Assembly: GCA_023333565.1 (NCBI GenBank)
Contig: JAJKFH010003504.1
Coordinates: 5,108,005 to 5,172,004 of the forward strand
Origin: Puffinus mauretanicus
Lineage: Eukaryota > Chordata > Aves > Procellariiformes > Procellariidae
Reading direction: 5' to 3'
Length of the DNA: 64,000 nucleotides
Every line of letters begins with the position of its first letter. Positions within the stretch are counted from its first letter, which is position 1. Position numbers and translations under genes: made by a program. The notes under the pieces were generated by a model. That model did not search any database. It was not told the DNA's origin and saw only the letters and a list, made by a program, of their open reading frames with translations. Positions 48,393 to 62,200 of the stretch are shown piece by piece.

Positions 48393-51300
48393 CTGCTTAA
48401 CTCTCCCACAGCACTGCAGGAAGCCTGTAAAGCACCAACAGAGTGTCTTCTCCAGACAGAGTGCTCGGGTACGGTTTCATGATATTCTTTCTTTGCAGAT
48501 ACCTAAAGATTAGCTGCTAATTAGTTCAACTCGTGAAAAAATTTGCACAGGACACACATGTTAAAATGGAGTATACAGTTTAATGGTAGAAAGTAGGAAA
48601 TCATTCATTAGATAAGTAGGGCTATGGCTTCTAAACTTTTCAGCCTTAGATCCTAGCACTAGACTAGGGGCTGTAATCAATAACCACCAGCAGTGTCTTA
48701 TTTTATTTCCTTTACTTTGTTTTGTAGAGGTAATAAATATGGAGCAGTTATTCAGTTTTTCATGATACAAAGACCAGCATCTCACAATAAAATTGACAGC
48801 CTCAAAACAAAATGTTTCAACTCTCAATGATTTCCCTTTTTGCTTGAAATTATTCACTGAATTTAAGTGCTATTTGTGTGCAGGTCTCATTCAGAGCCTT
48901 TCTGAAATTTATTTCAGTAAAAAAAAAATGTTCTTTATAAAAATAAATATATCCATACAGCCCCTGCAAAACTCACAAAAAAGAAAAGCATTGACTAGTT
49001 GGAAAGGCATATCCTGACTGAGACCTCCTCCCACATGCTCTCTTTCTCTCTCTGTTGCTAAAAAATGTCTGATAGGTAATGGAACCTGCTTCTACTTTTT
49101 GCCACACTAATATTATCTGGAATAACTCTGCTGTTATTATTTGACTTAAACAGATATGAATTTTAGTAGAATCAAGAACAGTATTTTCAGACAAATAATA
49201 ACACTCAGAATGATCTATAATCTTTCTTTCTTGTGGAGTTTTATCTGACAAGCAAGAACTGGAAGAGATATCTGTATTTTTTTTACTGAGGAATTGACAG
49301 GTTTAGCAGGGTTTTTTTCTTGTAAAGAATATAATATCTAGCACTTCTCTTACTAATACAGATTGTATGCTGAAAAACTTTCCAAGAATTAGATTTTGTA
49401 CCAAAGTTGGGGACATATTTGTAAGAGATGTAAAGCCCACACTAGATAATTTACTTTTGATAATGGCCTCAATTATTTACTGGCAATCTCTCCTCAAAAG
49501 CTCCACTAGGGCAAGAAGCAGCAAACTCCTTTAGCTACACTTTGAGATTTCTTTCCTGATGCTAAGGAAGACTCTCCCATTGAACAAGGAAAAAATATTT
49601 CTTCTTTACATACCCTTTTTTCATGGGACAGGCAAAAAATGTGAAGCCTCATCTCTTCCCACATGGTAGTTTTAACTACCTGCCTGTTCCTGTCTCTATG
49701 TCTCTCTGTCAGCCAACTGGGCCACCCATGACTGCTCTCCATCCCTCTCCATATCCCTCCTCAACCTCCACCTCACTGCGGTCTTTTATCCATGTCTCCT
49801 TAGAGGTTGTGGGTAGGTGACTTTCAGGAGCCTCTTCGAGAGCAGTGAAAAAGCTACAGTAGTGGGGAGTCCACCCTACCATATGTAAGAAGATATTATT
49901 GACTGTATACTTGTTAATTAGTGATCTCTCTGAGAGATTAGTTGCAGTTTTCTTGTGTCGCATGGTGACTTAGCCATTCAGTGCTACTTGAGATTGAAGG
50001 CAATGGTGCAACTAAATTTTTCAGGTTTTAAAGTCTCAGTTCTGCTGTGGAACTCTTCTCCCTATGCCCTGCAGTACTTTCTGTATGCAAAAAGAAGCTA
50101 CTTTTTGCAACACTGGTATTAGGAGCCTAAATTTTTGCTAGATGTATTGTTCCCTCTTGAACTGTAGTTAAACTGGTTTCTTAAGAACTATTTTTCTTAT
50201 AATGGAAGTAAAAGCACCTATCAAAGAAGCAGCTGCTGGCAAGGACAGTGTCTCAGCTCCCAGGTAGAAGGGTCTCTCCTGTGAGGACAAGAAGCTTAGG
50301 TAAATTTATGCCTAGGGTTACACAAAATGATTGCCTGTGACAGCAGGGCATTGAACTCACTGGACTTTCATCAGCAAAGGCCAGGGAAATTGTCTCCTTT
50401 GAGAAGAACATCAGTTAGAAGTGGTGGCATGCAGTTTTATCTGTCTCTTTATGAGTCTCCATGCTGGATGAACTCATCCATGAAGTACAAGCAACCAGTG
50501 GACACCTTTTGACTGCTTTAGGAAGGGATATGCGTGGTGATTTTGTAATGATCATACATGGTTGTGGTATTCGTTCTTTATACTTAGAAGTGGCATAGAC
50601 CACTTGGATGGAAAGAAATAAAAACCAAAACACCTGCTCAACCAAAAAAAATCACCTAAACAAAACAAGCAAAAACTGGGACAAAGTACAAATCACAGGA
50701 CTGGAGGAAAGGGCACCAAGCCTCAGAGTGCCTTCAAAAGCAACCAAAATTTCCCAAAGCTGTATTAACACCACAAACATCTCGTAGCTAAGGCAAGCAA
50801 CCTTCCTCAAGCAATAGTGACTGAAGAACATGAAAAGAGCAATGAAATCTTACAGCGTCATCAAAATAGGAATTCCTGAGGTTTAATGAATAAAAAGGCA
50901 CTGCTGGCTGAGGTAACTGCCAGTGCAACTTCATTTAAATATTTTTGAACTATGAGTTGATACACCCTTGGCTGGATTTTCAAAAGTTTCCTAATTTGGA
51001 CTGACATTTCTTGCACCTCCAATAGCATTTACATGACTAATAACTTGGCCAAAGAGACAAGTTTTCTGCCTGTGAGTCATAAAATGAACATAGTTGAAAA
51101 AGGAAGATAAACAGCCAACTTGAGACAACTTTGGAAACATAAGCTTCTTTCACCAAACAGATGTAAGATGGTGTATTGTATACAAGTCATGTTCAGTAAT
51201 AAAAAATAACTATATGCATTTGTTTACACTGGCTTCATCTGTGATTATCCAGTTTCGTATAATCCAACTCGTACTACCACAATCTGCTTTTTTTTTCCAG

Positions 51301-52783
51301 GTTGTCTTTAGACTTTTAGCAAAACTTTCAAAAACACTTAAATAGTTAGGAACTCATGACCTATTTCCAAAAATTAAGGTCATGTCTAAATGGCAGATTG
51401 GACTTTAGACATGGTAGCCTGGAAACCAAAAGCAAGCTGACCATATGAAGCTCTGTGTGGGTTAGTTTGCCTTGCAGGAGAGAGGCAGGCAGGGGCTGAA
51501 TCCCCCTGACTTGGCTATTTCCAGGAATTTTGGGTTTTGTTTTTTTTTTTTCTTTCATCTCCACCTCCCCTAGCTGTGAGGGTCAAAGAAACAACACAAA
51601 GTAGAGAATTTATGGAGAGCATCGGTAATTCTGCCAAGTGGGAAATGAGTAGTAAAAATTGAATTTACACACCCTATATACTACCGAGGAATCACTACCA
51701 AGGAATACTGTACCTCAGTCGCACACCCTGGTGGACAACATGACTGCCACTTCCAGGTACCCTCCAGTTGTGTTTCTATATCTCACATTTGTACGCAGAG
51801 ACAGATGAGAGTTTAAGGTCAAATTTTACATCAAGCTTTGTCCCAAGAAAATCTAAAGAAATCAAGAAAAGCTAAAAGATTTTGTTTTAAAAGACTGTAA
51901 AATAAAGGTTGTTGGCTTTTGTTTTGAAAATTATGTATTTTAGTTGCCAAACTAAAACGTGAAACAACACTAAAGATGTTTGATGTGTTTCAGTTCACAT
52001 GAACAATTGTATTCCTTTTAAATCATCATTTACTTGGTTTTCATTGGCCAGCAAAATTGAAAAGTCAGTTATTCACACTGTTCTACATGAAAATCTGAGA
52101 TCTCAAATGGAATGAAAGAAAGAGGGTGGGTAATAAATTGAAATAATTGAATACATTGAAATAAGACTTTTTAAAAGCCCTGATAAATGTAGTAAATAAG
52201 CCACCACCTGAGTTTTCATTTCATATACTGCAATATTAATTGTGTTTGTTTTCTTTCTAATACATCAATCTTATGTTACATAATGTTTTATTTGAATATA
52301 TTCTGAAATATTTCCCTTTCCTTTGGTGACGTTTCCAAAATGAATGAAGATTAAAGGGAAAAAAAAAGAATGTTCTGTGTTTCTGCAATAAGTATCCAGC
52401 AAGTTTACTTCTATAAAAATTAAATAAATATTAAAAGGAAGTCTGTTAACATCTAAAGAATAAAGACCTAGGAGAAATAAATGGCAGTGGCTTATAAAGA
52501 AGGAATTATGCCATAGTGGTCTGCTATTGCCAAGGCATCACAATCAGTCATTTGTTCCTGGAAACGAGTCAGCAGCAAGAGACTCTTATTTCTCCAAGAT
52601 CACTTGCAGTTGCTGAGGCCAGTCCCTTCTGAATTTGGAACAATCATCAAGCTTTTAACAATATACAGGTGATTTTGGTATGAAAAGAAAAATGGACTGC
52701 AGATTTAGTAAGTATTTATCCTGCACTAATGGGAATCCAGGGCCATTTTGCAAAAATGTACCCAAAGACTTGAATTCTTACTT
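48393..52783. other. Non-coding stretch, no gene recognised
   Basis: No exon, RNA gene or interspersed repeat is recognised. Open frames are short and overlap on both strands. The sequence is AT-rich with small A- and T-runs (for example near 51287 and 51541). Confidence 0.6.
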
Positions 52784-52848
52784 ATAGAATCATAGAATGG
52801 TTTGGGTTGGAAGGGACCTTTGAAGATCATCTTGTCCAACACTTCAGC
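52784..52848 (-). mobile_element. CR1 LINE 3' stub
   Basis: In plus-strand reading the segment begins 'atagaatcatagaatggtttgggttggaagggacctttgaagatcatcttgtccaacac', the reverse complement of the canonical CR1 3' end. Only the 3' UTR is present. The right side passes into a locally repetitive 'cttcagcta...tagctagtcc' stretch. Low divergence in the tail suggests a fairly young copy that was strongly 5'-truncated. Confidence 0.92.
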
Positions 52849-54888
52849 TACTAGCTAGTCCAACTACTTCAGCTAGGTACCTAGTTAGTCCTGTCTTTCA
52901 CCTTCATTCCCCACTCCCAATGTTTTTTACCTCTTTTTACTTAGACAAAACACTATGTGTCGTATGAAAGAGTTTTGGCCCTAACGTCTTCAGTGGCAAT
53001 GAGCTCATCCCCCTAATGCTGTGCTCCAGGCTCTGGCTTCCTGCAGAGTACCACATCAAATTCAAGCTCTGGAGGTTAATTTTCAATGTCCTCCTTAGGG
53101 CTGGCCTTAGAAAGAGTAAGAACCTCCTCAGAACAGAGCTCTGACACTGGTAGCTTCAAAGAGGACACTGAGTACCAGGACAGGAGTTCGTGGCCTCGCA
53201 GAAGAGACACGAGTGGTGAGAGGTCCCCCTCGCTTCAGTGAGCTTTCCCACTGCTCCCATCACATGCAGCGAGAAAAGCCCAAGGAAGAACAAGGGAGGA
53301 CAAGAAGGAACTGATACAAGAAGAAAAAAATATAAACAAAAATACTAAATAATACCTTGGGCTTCCTCAGGGAAAGTAGAAAACCAGGTTTAGACACCTA
53401 ACTCTGTGACATGGGTGTCATCCCTTAGGGGGAGAGACACCACAGCGAATGCACGGTGTGATAGTGTATACAAAGGACCATCACTCTGGCTCATGGCGTG
53501 GGCTCTCCCACTGCTGCCCATTGATACAGCAGGTTTACGCTGCTGAAATAAACTGTCTGGGGCTTTTCTGTGCAGCCTCTGGTGAGAGGAGTGGCAAATT
53601 CCAGTTTATTGTAGATTCAGGGGTTTTCATGAGGAAGCACTGTTTTGCTCCTTGCTACATTTATTATCTCTACTACGTGCTTTTTCAGTGTCCTTCCCAT
53701 TTGTTCCTCTCTTCTGCTCTCACTTTCCATCTTCTAAACTTCCTTTATCCACTTCTTTGAACTTCCAGCACTTTAACTGCACTGTCATATCGACAGGATC
53801 TCCTGTAGTTGGGTTCTCCCCAGCACATTCCTATTGCCTAGTTTTAGTTTTTTCACAACGAGCAAGAATTATTTCTTTTCAGTGGACTAAACCCATGTTT
53901 TCATGTAGCCCTGTCATCTCAGAGTTAGGCTGAGGGTAACTCTAACACTTGGGTTTAGTAAACTCATACAGAGTTTCATGTCAACTTACCTTGCAATGTG
54001 AGCACTACGGTGTATAGTCTAAATAAGTAATTTCAGTTCATACCTAACGCAAAGATAAGCAGCAATGGGCCAGATCTTGGGAGAAGGTTAGTGAAGTAAA
54101 CCTGGATTAGTACTGAGTTCAGTCTTACCATGTCCCTTTGTTAATTATACCTGGAAGTGGCATTTAAGGCACATAAATAAAATTAATCTTTGGGAACTGC
54201 TATAAATATTCATAGTCAAAGACATAATAAAAAGAGACCTGAAGAAACTAGAAATAAAATTATAGTCAGCTTAGAAAAAGGAAAAAATGCACTTAACAGA
54301 GGGAAAACGCTGAAACCTTGGCTTAATTTTCAATAAGCAATTTAATAAGCTTGTGATAATGAAATAAACTAGATCAGAGTATTTTGTGCACAGCAATGAT
54401 AGTTCAAACTTACTAATTTTGCGTATTTTAGCCTATGTAACCATCAGAAGCACTAAAGCGCAACTGGATGTTCTTCCAGCTATTTGCAGACAATCCCTTA
54501 AGAAGCCTTTGCTAAAGCACACTTTCAGTTTAATCTGATTAAAAAAATCGAAAAGCAGATGAAAGGAAAAACAGATTTCATTTTCTCCAGCCTGTTTGTT
54601 AATTACCAAGTGTTTCAGCTGTATTCTGATTGTCCCCAGCCTGCTGTACCGTACCTCCTCCTCCCACTCCCTCGGGCAGAATAACTCTTGTTCTGCACCT
54701 TTTGGCACCCGCGTCCCTTCAATGGCAGACTGATCCCCCCTCTGCTGCACACCCCCACTTTCAATTCTTGCTGTTACACACATGTACAATCCGTCTACAA
54801 AGCACAATGCAGCACTATACACAGATCAATGCTGCGCTCCACCTAGGCTAATAAATACTGTTTCTCAGCAAGTGCATTTCTCTTTGCT
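52849..54888. other. Non-coding stretch, no gene recognised
   Basis: The first 50 bases contain imperfect direct repeats of 'acttcagcta' and 'tagtcc', perhaps slippage at the CR1 insertion boundary. The remainder is unremarkable. The 129-codon minus-strand frame at 54433-54822 resembles no known protein. Confidence 0.5.
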
Positions 54889-54890
54889 GC

Positions 54891-54900
54891 ATATATAAAG
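54891..54900 (+). promoter_or_regulatory. Possible TATA box
   Basis: The sequence 'atatataaag' is a good TATA-box match. About 60 bases downstream lies an ATG (54958) that opens a 33-codon frame rich in Lys, Arg and Glu, ending at 55059. AT-rich DNA yields such words often, and no CpG island, GC box or CCAAT box supports a promoter. Listed as a weak candidate only. Confidence 0.15.
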
Positions 54901-55059
54901 CACTCTGCTTTCACCGCAGACCACGGCATCTGTCCATAAGCTGAAGGAGAGACTAAAATGAAGCAGAAGGAGAGACGCTGGACCGAAGTAGAGATAACCC
55001 TGTTGACATCTGGATTTCCTCACTCATGGAAAAGGAAAAATACCTGTCACAATAGTTAA

Positions 55060-58000
55060 AATTTGCATAAGAAAATTTTCTTTTGTGTGTAGATTCCTCA
55101 TTTGCACTTGGAAAACCAGAATCTAGCTCACAAGCCAGTGGAGGAACCTATAAGCAGTTAATTTATACACATCTAAGACAAAATATCTCCTAATACTCTA
55201 ATAGGAACAAAAGAATGTCACCTCTAACAGATTTAGGTCCATTTGCTATAATATTTATATTGCTGCCATCAAAGTCTGCATGTGAGCCCTGCTGCATAAA
55301 TATCACATGTTCATCACTAAATTAACCTCAAAATTCTACAGTGCTCACATAAATGTCTAAGAATTGATCTCATGTATATCAAAGCTACTCTTCTCACATA
55401 TCAAGCAGCACTAATAGGACTAGGATACCGTATGAACGCCTCACGTGATGCAGACTCTGCAAAGGGACTTCCCAGCCAAAATCTGCCAACAAAGTTTGGC
55501 AAAATTCGGTATGGCATTTTTTTGCAAGTTGGAATTCCACTTCTATGTTACAATTCCACGTTCTCAGAGTAGTTCTAGTTTCTGTTTCAATTTCATGTCT
55601 GCTATAAATTTAAAATACAGGTTAATGCATTTGACACAGTTAAAGAAATATGACATAGCAATATAAAATTTTGCAAATTCATAGTAATGTTTCCATTTAC
55701 TGTTTTTAACAAACATACAGGGAGAAAATCTCAATACATTTAAGCAAGAGAACTCAAAGTTAATGTTAGTCAAAATTTTCCTGCTGATTCTCTATGAACT
55801 CTGACCATTCATTTGTTTCCTAATTTACTCCTACCATAATCTTTTTTTATGACTGCTATTATAGCACATGCAATTTATTAGCATGCACAATGAATACTAG
55901 AGAAGGCTGTTTTGCATAAAACCTTTGGCAATAGATTGAAGACCTTTCCAGCTATGCCTCTTTTATCAAAACTGATGTCTTTATTGGCACTGGGAAAAAG
56001 TGTGCTGCAGTAGCAGCTGCCTTAGGCTACTGCAATACTTGATCTATCCATCAGCCGCAGCTCCTGACCTGGACGGTGAGGAAACCTCATCTACTCTTGA
56101 AGAACCTACACAACTTGTGGCAGCTTATCCTAAGTCAGGGCTACAACCATCTGGCCACATACCCTGAGCTGCTTTCTTGAAACCCCCCTCTATTTTCAGC
56201 AGGGCAAGAATTCCCATTTTTCACTCTGTCATAGTTTGAGTTGGACTCTCTCCTCCCACTTAGCCCATTACTGTGTAGTTAATTCTGGGCAAACACAGGG
56301 TTACGCAGGAGCAGCCCTGCTTAGACAACCGTAGTTCAAAGGTGACCAAAATCACCGTACCTTAGTGTCTTCGAGTTGTGAGTTGCAGTATTGTGATTAG
56401 AGCTACAGGATGCATGGAAATGACTTTCCGTACTTTAAAGCACTGTATGTTTTCTAGCGCGTTTGGCTCTGGCAGAGCTAATGTTACTTTTATTGAAAAA
56501 AGGAAGGTTTCTAAGAGAGGATTATGTTTCTGGCATGTTTCTAACATGGGAATGAGCCGCATGTCTCATACCCACAGTATGGATAAAATTTCCACAGTGA
56601 ACATGTATGCCACGTTTTACACTGTTTCTGAAATTACTATGCAGAATTACTACTAGTGACATTTTAAAAAACTAATGTGAATTTAATTGTACTAAGAGTT
56701 TCACACAGAGCAGAGTTTCCCAACCATTGCTGCCATGGGGTCCTTTGTAACTAAAGCTGTAGTTTTAATTATATATGGTATCGTTGTTCAATACTTGCCC
56801 TTCTGCAGCTTTTTCCAAAAAAGTGCATTATAAGTTTTTTTCAGTTGCAGTGTGCTTATTCAGAAGGACAATGATTTATTAGCTTCCTCTTGGAAAGTAT
56901 TTTTCACAACTGAACCATAATTCTACTTTTTTAATTTGTCTATTTATTTCACTGTTGTTTAAATCTGGAAAAAATATACTCTTTTAAAAAAATTGACGCA
57001 CATTCACTGCTTACGGGAAAGGGTATTCAAGTGAGGCAATGTTTAAACACACATTCTTTAGGAAAAATTAGAACTGGCATACCTTAATTCAATTTATGCC
57101 CATCAGACATTTGTACAGAACAAAGAAAACACAGAAGAAACATAAATAAGTAACATCCATAGAAATGGCATACATATGTTCTGTGAATATCTTGCTGTTC
57201 CTTCTGAACTATGTAGTTTCTTTGCCACACTATTAATTTTTACACAACTCCAAAAATAACACAGTGACTTTCTTTTGGATGACCTTGTAAAATATATATG
57301 CTGTGTTACAATATCTCCACACCGCCATGAGACCTCCATTTGCTTTTGCACAGAGCATTTGTCATTTAGCTTTGCCCTCTGTTACCAACACTAGGAGCAG
57401 GAGCCAGTGCTACATGGTTAAATTTTTAATGAACTAATTGGGAATTTACTTTGGGATAAAGGCAATTCAGTCCAAGCACTTACATATTCAGTTCCTGGTA
57501 CAGCCAGGCTATATTCACTTGAATTTGTAATTTAATATGCAATTCTTGTGCACAGCTCTGCAAGAATACCATATGTGACTAGTTACCACAGCCTTCACCC
57601 AAAGCATATACTAACCATAGCAACATGGGCATCAGATGTTGCATAAGCAACCTGACAAGGGCTGTATTTTTAAATTTGCACACACAACAGTTTCAAAGCC
57701 AAGTGCCTGCACATTTGGAGCTCCTGAAAAAAAAAATGAAATAAGTGTTTTAAAACCACAGTTAGCAGCTGGGCTTGGACATTTTGGACAAAATGTTTGA
57801 GATTGAGTTCCTAAAATTAAATGCTTCAATTCAAAATTAAGTAACTAAATAAGTGGTCTAGTTATAAGTGTTGAGCACTGAAAACATCTCTCCTGTTTAC
57901 TCCAAGGGGTGAGACGCCCTGCAAACCCGTAAGGATGTAAATTGGACACCCCCATAGCTCACCCTGAAGCACCCAGGCACAGAGCACTGGGTCTCCCTGT

Positions 58001-59052
58001 TCAAAACTGCATTTTGCTTTATCTCTGCATTTACCTGTGATGCCAAAACTGAATGCAAATAGGCAGTGTCCCTAAACGATGCTCTCCTAGGCAAAGCCGG
58101 GAGTATTCCTCATTGTCCCGGGGCACCTCTTGTGTTTGCTCGGTTGTGTGAATGCCGCAGCACTTTGGATTTACTGTGGCACTGGGAATTGTCCATGTTT
58201 TGGTGTAGCTGTGGGATGGTCCCAGTGCCCAGCTTGCAGCTTGCTGCTTCGCTTGTCTCAGGCACCATCCTTGTGTAAGCAGAGGTGACAATTTATCACA
58301 ATGCACATCAGTGCACCAGGATTGTCTAGGGCTGCTGGGGAGGTAAACTGTGTCATTGCTTGCCCTAGGGCACAATTCCTCCCCAAAAGGGCTGTACATC
58401 TCTGCGTGCCTTTTCCTGCTTCTGCTAACCTATTCCTACACAGGGCGAGGGAGACGAGAGAGTCAAACTCACTCTTTCTTCCTCTGCTCAGTACTTTGTC
58501 CAAACCAAAAGCCTCTGCCCCCCAGGCAGCCATGGGAGCCGTTCTGGTATTTTTATAAGCTAATTGAGCTTAGAATTAAACTAGTGTGGCACATCTCTCC
58601 TAACCAAAAGGCTCAGCTGTTTAGAGATACTCAGCTGTGAGTAATGCCTTCAGCATTCACAAAGGATGAAACGCTGGGCTGCCCATCCTGCTAATGTGCC
58701 AACGTGAGTGCTCTCAAGTTGGCCAGATCCAGGCCTTGGGGGAGTAACTCCAAAGAAGCATAATGCTGTAAAAGATGGCATTTCTCTAGAAAGTCGTCTA
58801 CTTTTGATTGCCAGCAAGAGCTGTGTTTTGCCCTGGAAACCCACTTCTCACAGGAGGCTGCCTAAAGCTAGCAAAGGGGTCAGCATGGTGCAGGCTGGAA
58901 AATGAACCAAGCAAGATCTGAAAAGTCCGAGAAGCTGAATCAATGCAATTCTGCTGCAGAAAACAAGAGAGAGGCTAGAGGGAGTCCACGCTCCACCGCT
59001 TAGGAAATGGAGCGAGACTCGGCTGGCTTTGAAACAATCTCTGGTGTCCTAG
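55060..59052. other. Non-coding stretch, no gene recognised
   Basis: No exon, RNA gene or interspersed repeat is recognised. Between about 57950 and 58560 the DNA is somewhat GC-richer and open frames cluster on both strands (for example 58031-58399 minus, 122 codons). Their overlap and lack of resemblance to known proteins argue for chance. Confidence 0.55.
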
Positions 59053-59238
59053 AAGGTACATGGAGATAATAAAGTGTGACCATGGGGAAGACCTGGCAGA
59101 CACTTCAGCAGGCCACCATGTGTTAACACAGATGACGAAGGAAGGTCTCTTCAGACTTAGACATGCCTTTTTAAAAGAGCTGGAGTTTGGAAAAAAGACC
59201 TTCAGTGAATCCAAGCCCATAGCAGAACTAGAGGAGAG
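59053..59238 (+). other. Exon-like open segment, unproven
   Basis: An open frame starts in-phase from just after a stop at 59030. It is bounded on the left by 'tctggtgtcctag', a usable splice-acceptor-like sequence, and on the right by 'gagaggtaaac', which resembles a splice donor. The translation from the ATG at 59060 is 60 residues, mixed charged and hydrophobic, with no recognised motif. The opposite strand is also open here (58975-59220), which weakens the case. It could be a cryptic exon of an unknown transcript or simply chance. Confidence 0.15.
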
Positions 59239-62200
59239 GTAAACAGGGTTGAAAGTAGCAGGGGGAGCAATGGATATGAGCTGTCCTTTCTGAGAATTTA
59301 GTTTGATATTAGAACCCTAGCAGTAATTTCTGCATCGCCATTAAAGATTACCAGCACTTGCCTTAACCATGATGACCTATCTTATGTTTTATATCGCTAC
59401 CCATCAAGCCCTATCAGAGCTCCTGTCACATAACACTGATAACGGTTTTAATATTTGCGATGGATTTTACAGAATGGCTGGCACATCTCCATTTCAGTGA
59501 TAAGAAATGTGCTTGGGGCATGCTTTCACATTTGGGTATTTTACATTTTATTATTTTCCTACTTTTTGCTGTTGGCTAAAACAGAGAATCAGTGTCATAC
59601 CGCCCTTCTAGTGGAGAGTTTCTCGCAAAGAGAAAGGCTCTGGAGGATGTTGATCAGACTCTGGGTTTTCCTGCATGCCCCTGTTATGCTGTCCATAGCT
59701 GGATCCCGTAACCAAGTACCCGCTGTGCCCAGTTCACACGCACTGTGGTCCGCTGTTTGCAGTCTGTCTAGCTGTGTAGCTACATGTGTAGCTGTCATGG
59801 TGGTTCAGCTGTCAGCACCTCCTCTTTGATACACCTGAAGAGTACTTCATCAGTTATTTTGAAAATCAGGACATAAGTTTTAAACTAGCATCAGAAACGA
59901 ACTGAGAGGAGTATTTTGCATTTCTTACCAATCTAGGGGTTAAAGAAATATAAAATCTGATTGTACCATAACACCTCCCTTTAGGGGGAGTTGGGAAGTG
60001 TAGGAGACCTTCCCGTTAGTTCTAGCAGATCAAATGAGTAATGTTTGCTACTGGAATAAATCTCCTAATACTACATTATTTAACCTAGAAGAGTCTTTTA
60101 GCATGACGTCTAGTTTACACCTTAGGTGGACACTTTTTCCAGTTACGGAAGGGTTTAAGCAACTGTGCAACAAATGACAATCCATCTGTTTTTTAAACAC
60201 AAGAGATGGTGTTTGTTGAAAATAGTTACAAGGTTGTAAATACAACTGTTGAAAGATGTCAGTTATTCGGTTTTTTTCTTTCTTTTTTTTTCTTGAAAAA
60301 GAACCCCACACAACTGGGCTTGTTCATAATAGGTTGACTGGGGCCAGCTCCAGACACAGACCATCTAAGCAGCTGCAAAGGACAAGAGAGTGCCAAGAGA
60401 CAGCAAAATAACTGTGACTCCACTATTTATTTCACCATGCCAAAGCCCTAGAAGGCCAGGCTGGCAAATACTGCTGCTGTAAAATGAAAGATAGAGAGTA
60501 TTTGTGCCATCCATGGCTGCTGCTTAACCTGGCTAACAGGGAGCAGGAGCAGAAACTCCAGATTTTGTAGATTTTTCTCCCTCCCTGTCTCAGTCCTGCT
60601 GGCCTCTCTGGCGTGGGAGGACAAGATTTCATCTTCTCACCCTTAAGTCAGGAAAAGATAAAGTTCAATTTTGCCTACGATGCTGAGATGCTTTTAGTGG
60701 CACTTACAGCAATCAGACATGAGAGGTGGCTAGTTTGCGCTTTTGTTCTATCAGAGAATATGTTTACACAGACAAGGACAGGCAGATCCGACCTCCCTCT
60801 GATATGCCTGATCCAAGCCAGCTCTGGTACAGGAGCTCTGCAGCTGCAAGCGGCTGTTGGTATCCTGTTTCTTGGCAAACACAGCCACCGAACAGTGGGA
60901 GGGGAGCTGATCTGCGACCCCCTACCCAGCAGCATGCAGTGGTGCTCGTGTCTGGCCCCATCGCCCACAGAACCGGGACCTCAAAACCCACTGCATGGAT
61001 ATGAGTTTTAACAGAGGGGAATATATAACTTCAACTAGTCAAATTCTAGCAAGTCCCAGTTCACAGTGAAGAAACCTTATTTTCCTTGGAAAACTTTCTG
61101 TCTTGTACCTCTTGGTTACTTTGCTCAATTTATCCACTGTTTTTGGCCATATTGTTAACATCAAAACTTTTGGAACAGGGACCTCCTTTTTCTTGCACCT
61201 CTCCACAGCATGTGGTGTATTGGGAACCTTGGGATCTGCTGCATTATAGTTGAAGCCAAAGAATAGCTTAGTTGATTAATGTGACTACTATGGGCTATTT
61301 CTCATGAGCTATTCCATGTGATTATTCACAAAGCCCTGTTTACTGCTTGATATACTTGACCTAAATTCTGCAACACTCCAGTGCAAGAGACAGGAGATTG
61401 TGTTGGCTTCAGATAAATTAAGGAAATGTGTTCTCTTTCATTACATATAAACAATACAGGCAGTAAAGTACCTCTGTCTTATTTAATTTAAGTTTGTTTT
61501 AGGTTACTAGTCTTTAAAAATTTTATATTTCTAGAGGGTACAGATTTTTTCAATTAAAAATGCATAAGATAATTCTAGAACTTGTCTGGGGGATGCCAGA
61601 GACACCAACAATTAGGCAGGAAACTGGGATTTCAGCACTTAGAAATTCTTGGGATACGTAAGCTTGAGTTTCAGGTAATTTCATTAGCAGCGCAGTAAAA
61701 TGATTAATGGTGGAACAAACAGCCCTTACAGGACAGAGTGCAGAGGTCAGATGACAGTAAAGAAGACTGGTATGGAGACTTAAACAAGGAGAAACGGCAG
61801 TTCAAATCCTCTGTCATTTGGTCCTTCAAATCCATCACCTGGTGAGCAGGCAGAGATGGAGTACAGGAGGCAGATCCTAACTCTCAACGGAGTGGCATTT
61901 TTCCTATGATTTTTGGCCAGGGGATATTTCTACCTATTTACTTTGCTGAGTGACTCAGCCTACAGTTGAGGTGCATTGGACGGATCGCTCCTCTGAGTGA
62001 CTCTTTCAAAGGATTTTGTTTTATGTAAGTGAGGCTCCTAGCAGCCTTGACTTCGTTTTTTTATGGCAGACATCCTCTGGAGTAAACTGGACCAGAATGG
62101 GGTGGGAGGAGAGGTCCCTTGAACTATGGGTTATGAGCTTGGAGGTACCAGGGAAGACATCCCAGGGCCTGATGGAGTGAAGTGTCAACAAAAGCCCAAT

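Noticed and set aside
51720..51740. CTCF-like 'caccctggtggac'
   Set aside because: It matches only part of the core and lacks the downstream GGC; weaker than the site at 48379.
60613..61011. 132-codon plus-strand open frame
   Set aside because: Three other frames across the same bases are open for 75-97 codons, so the openness is a composition effect.
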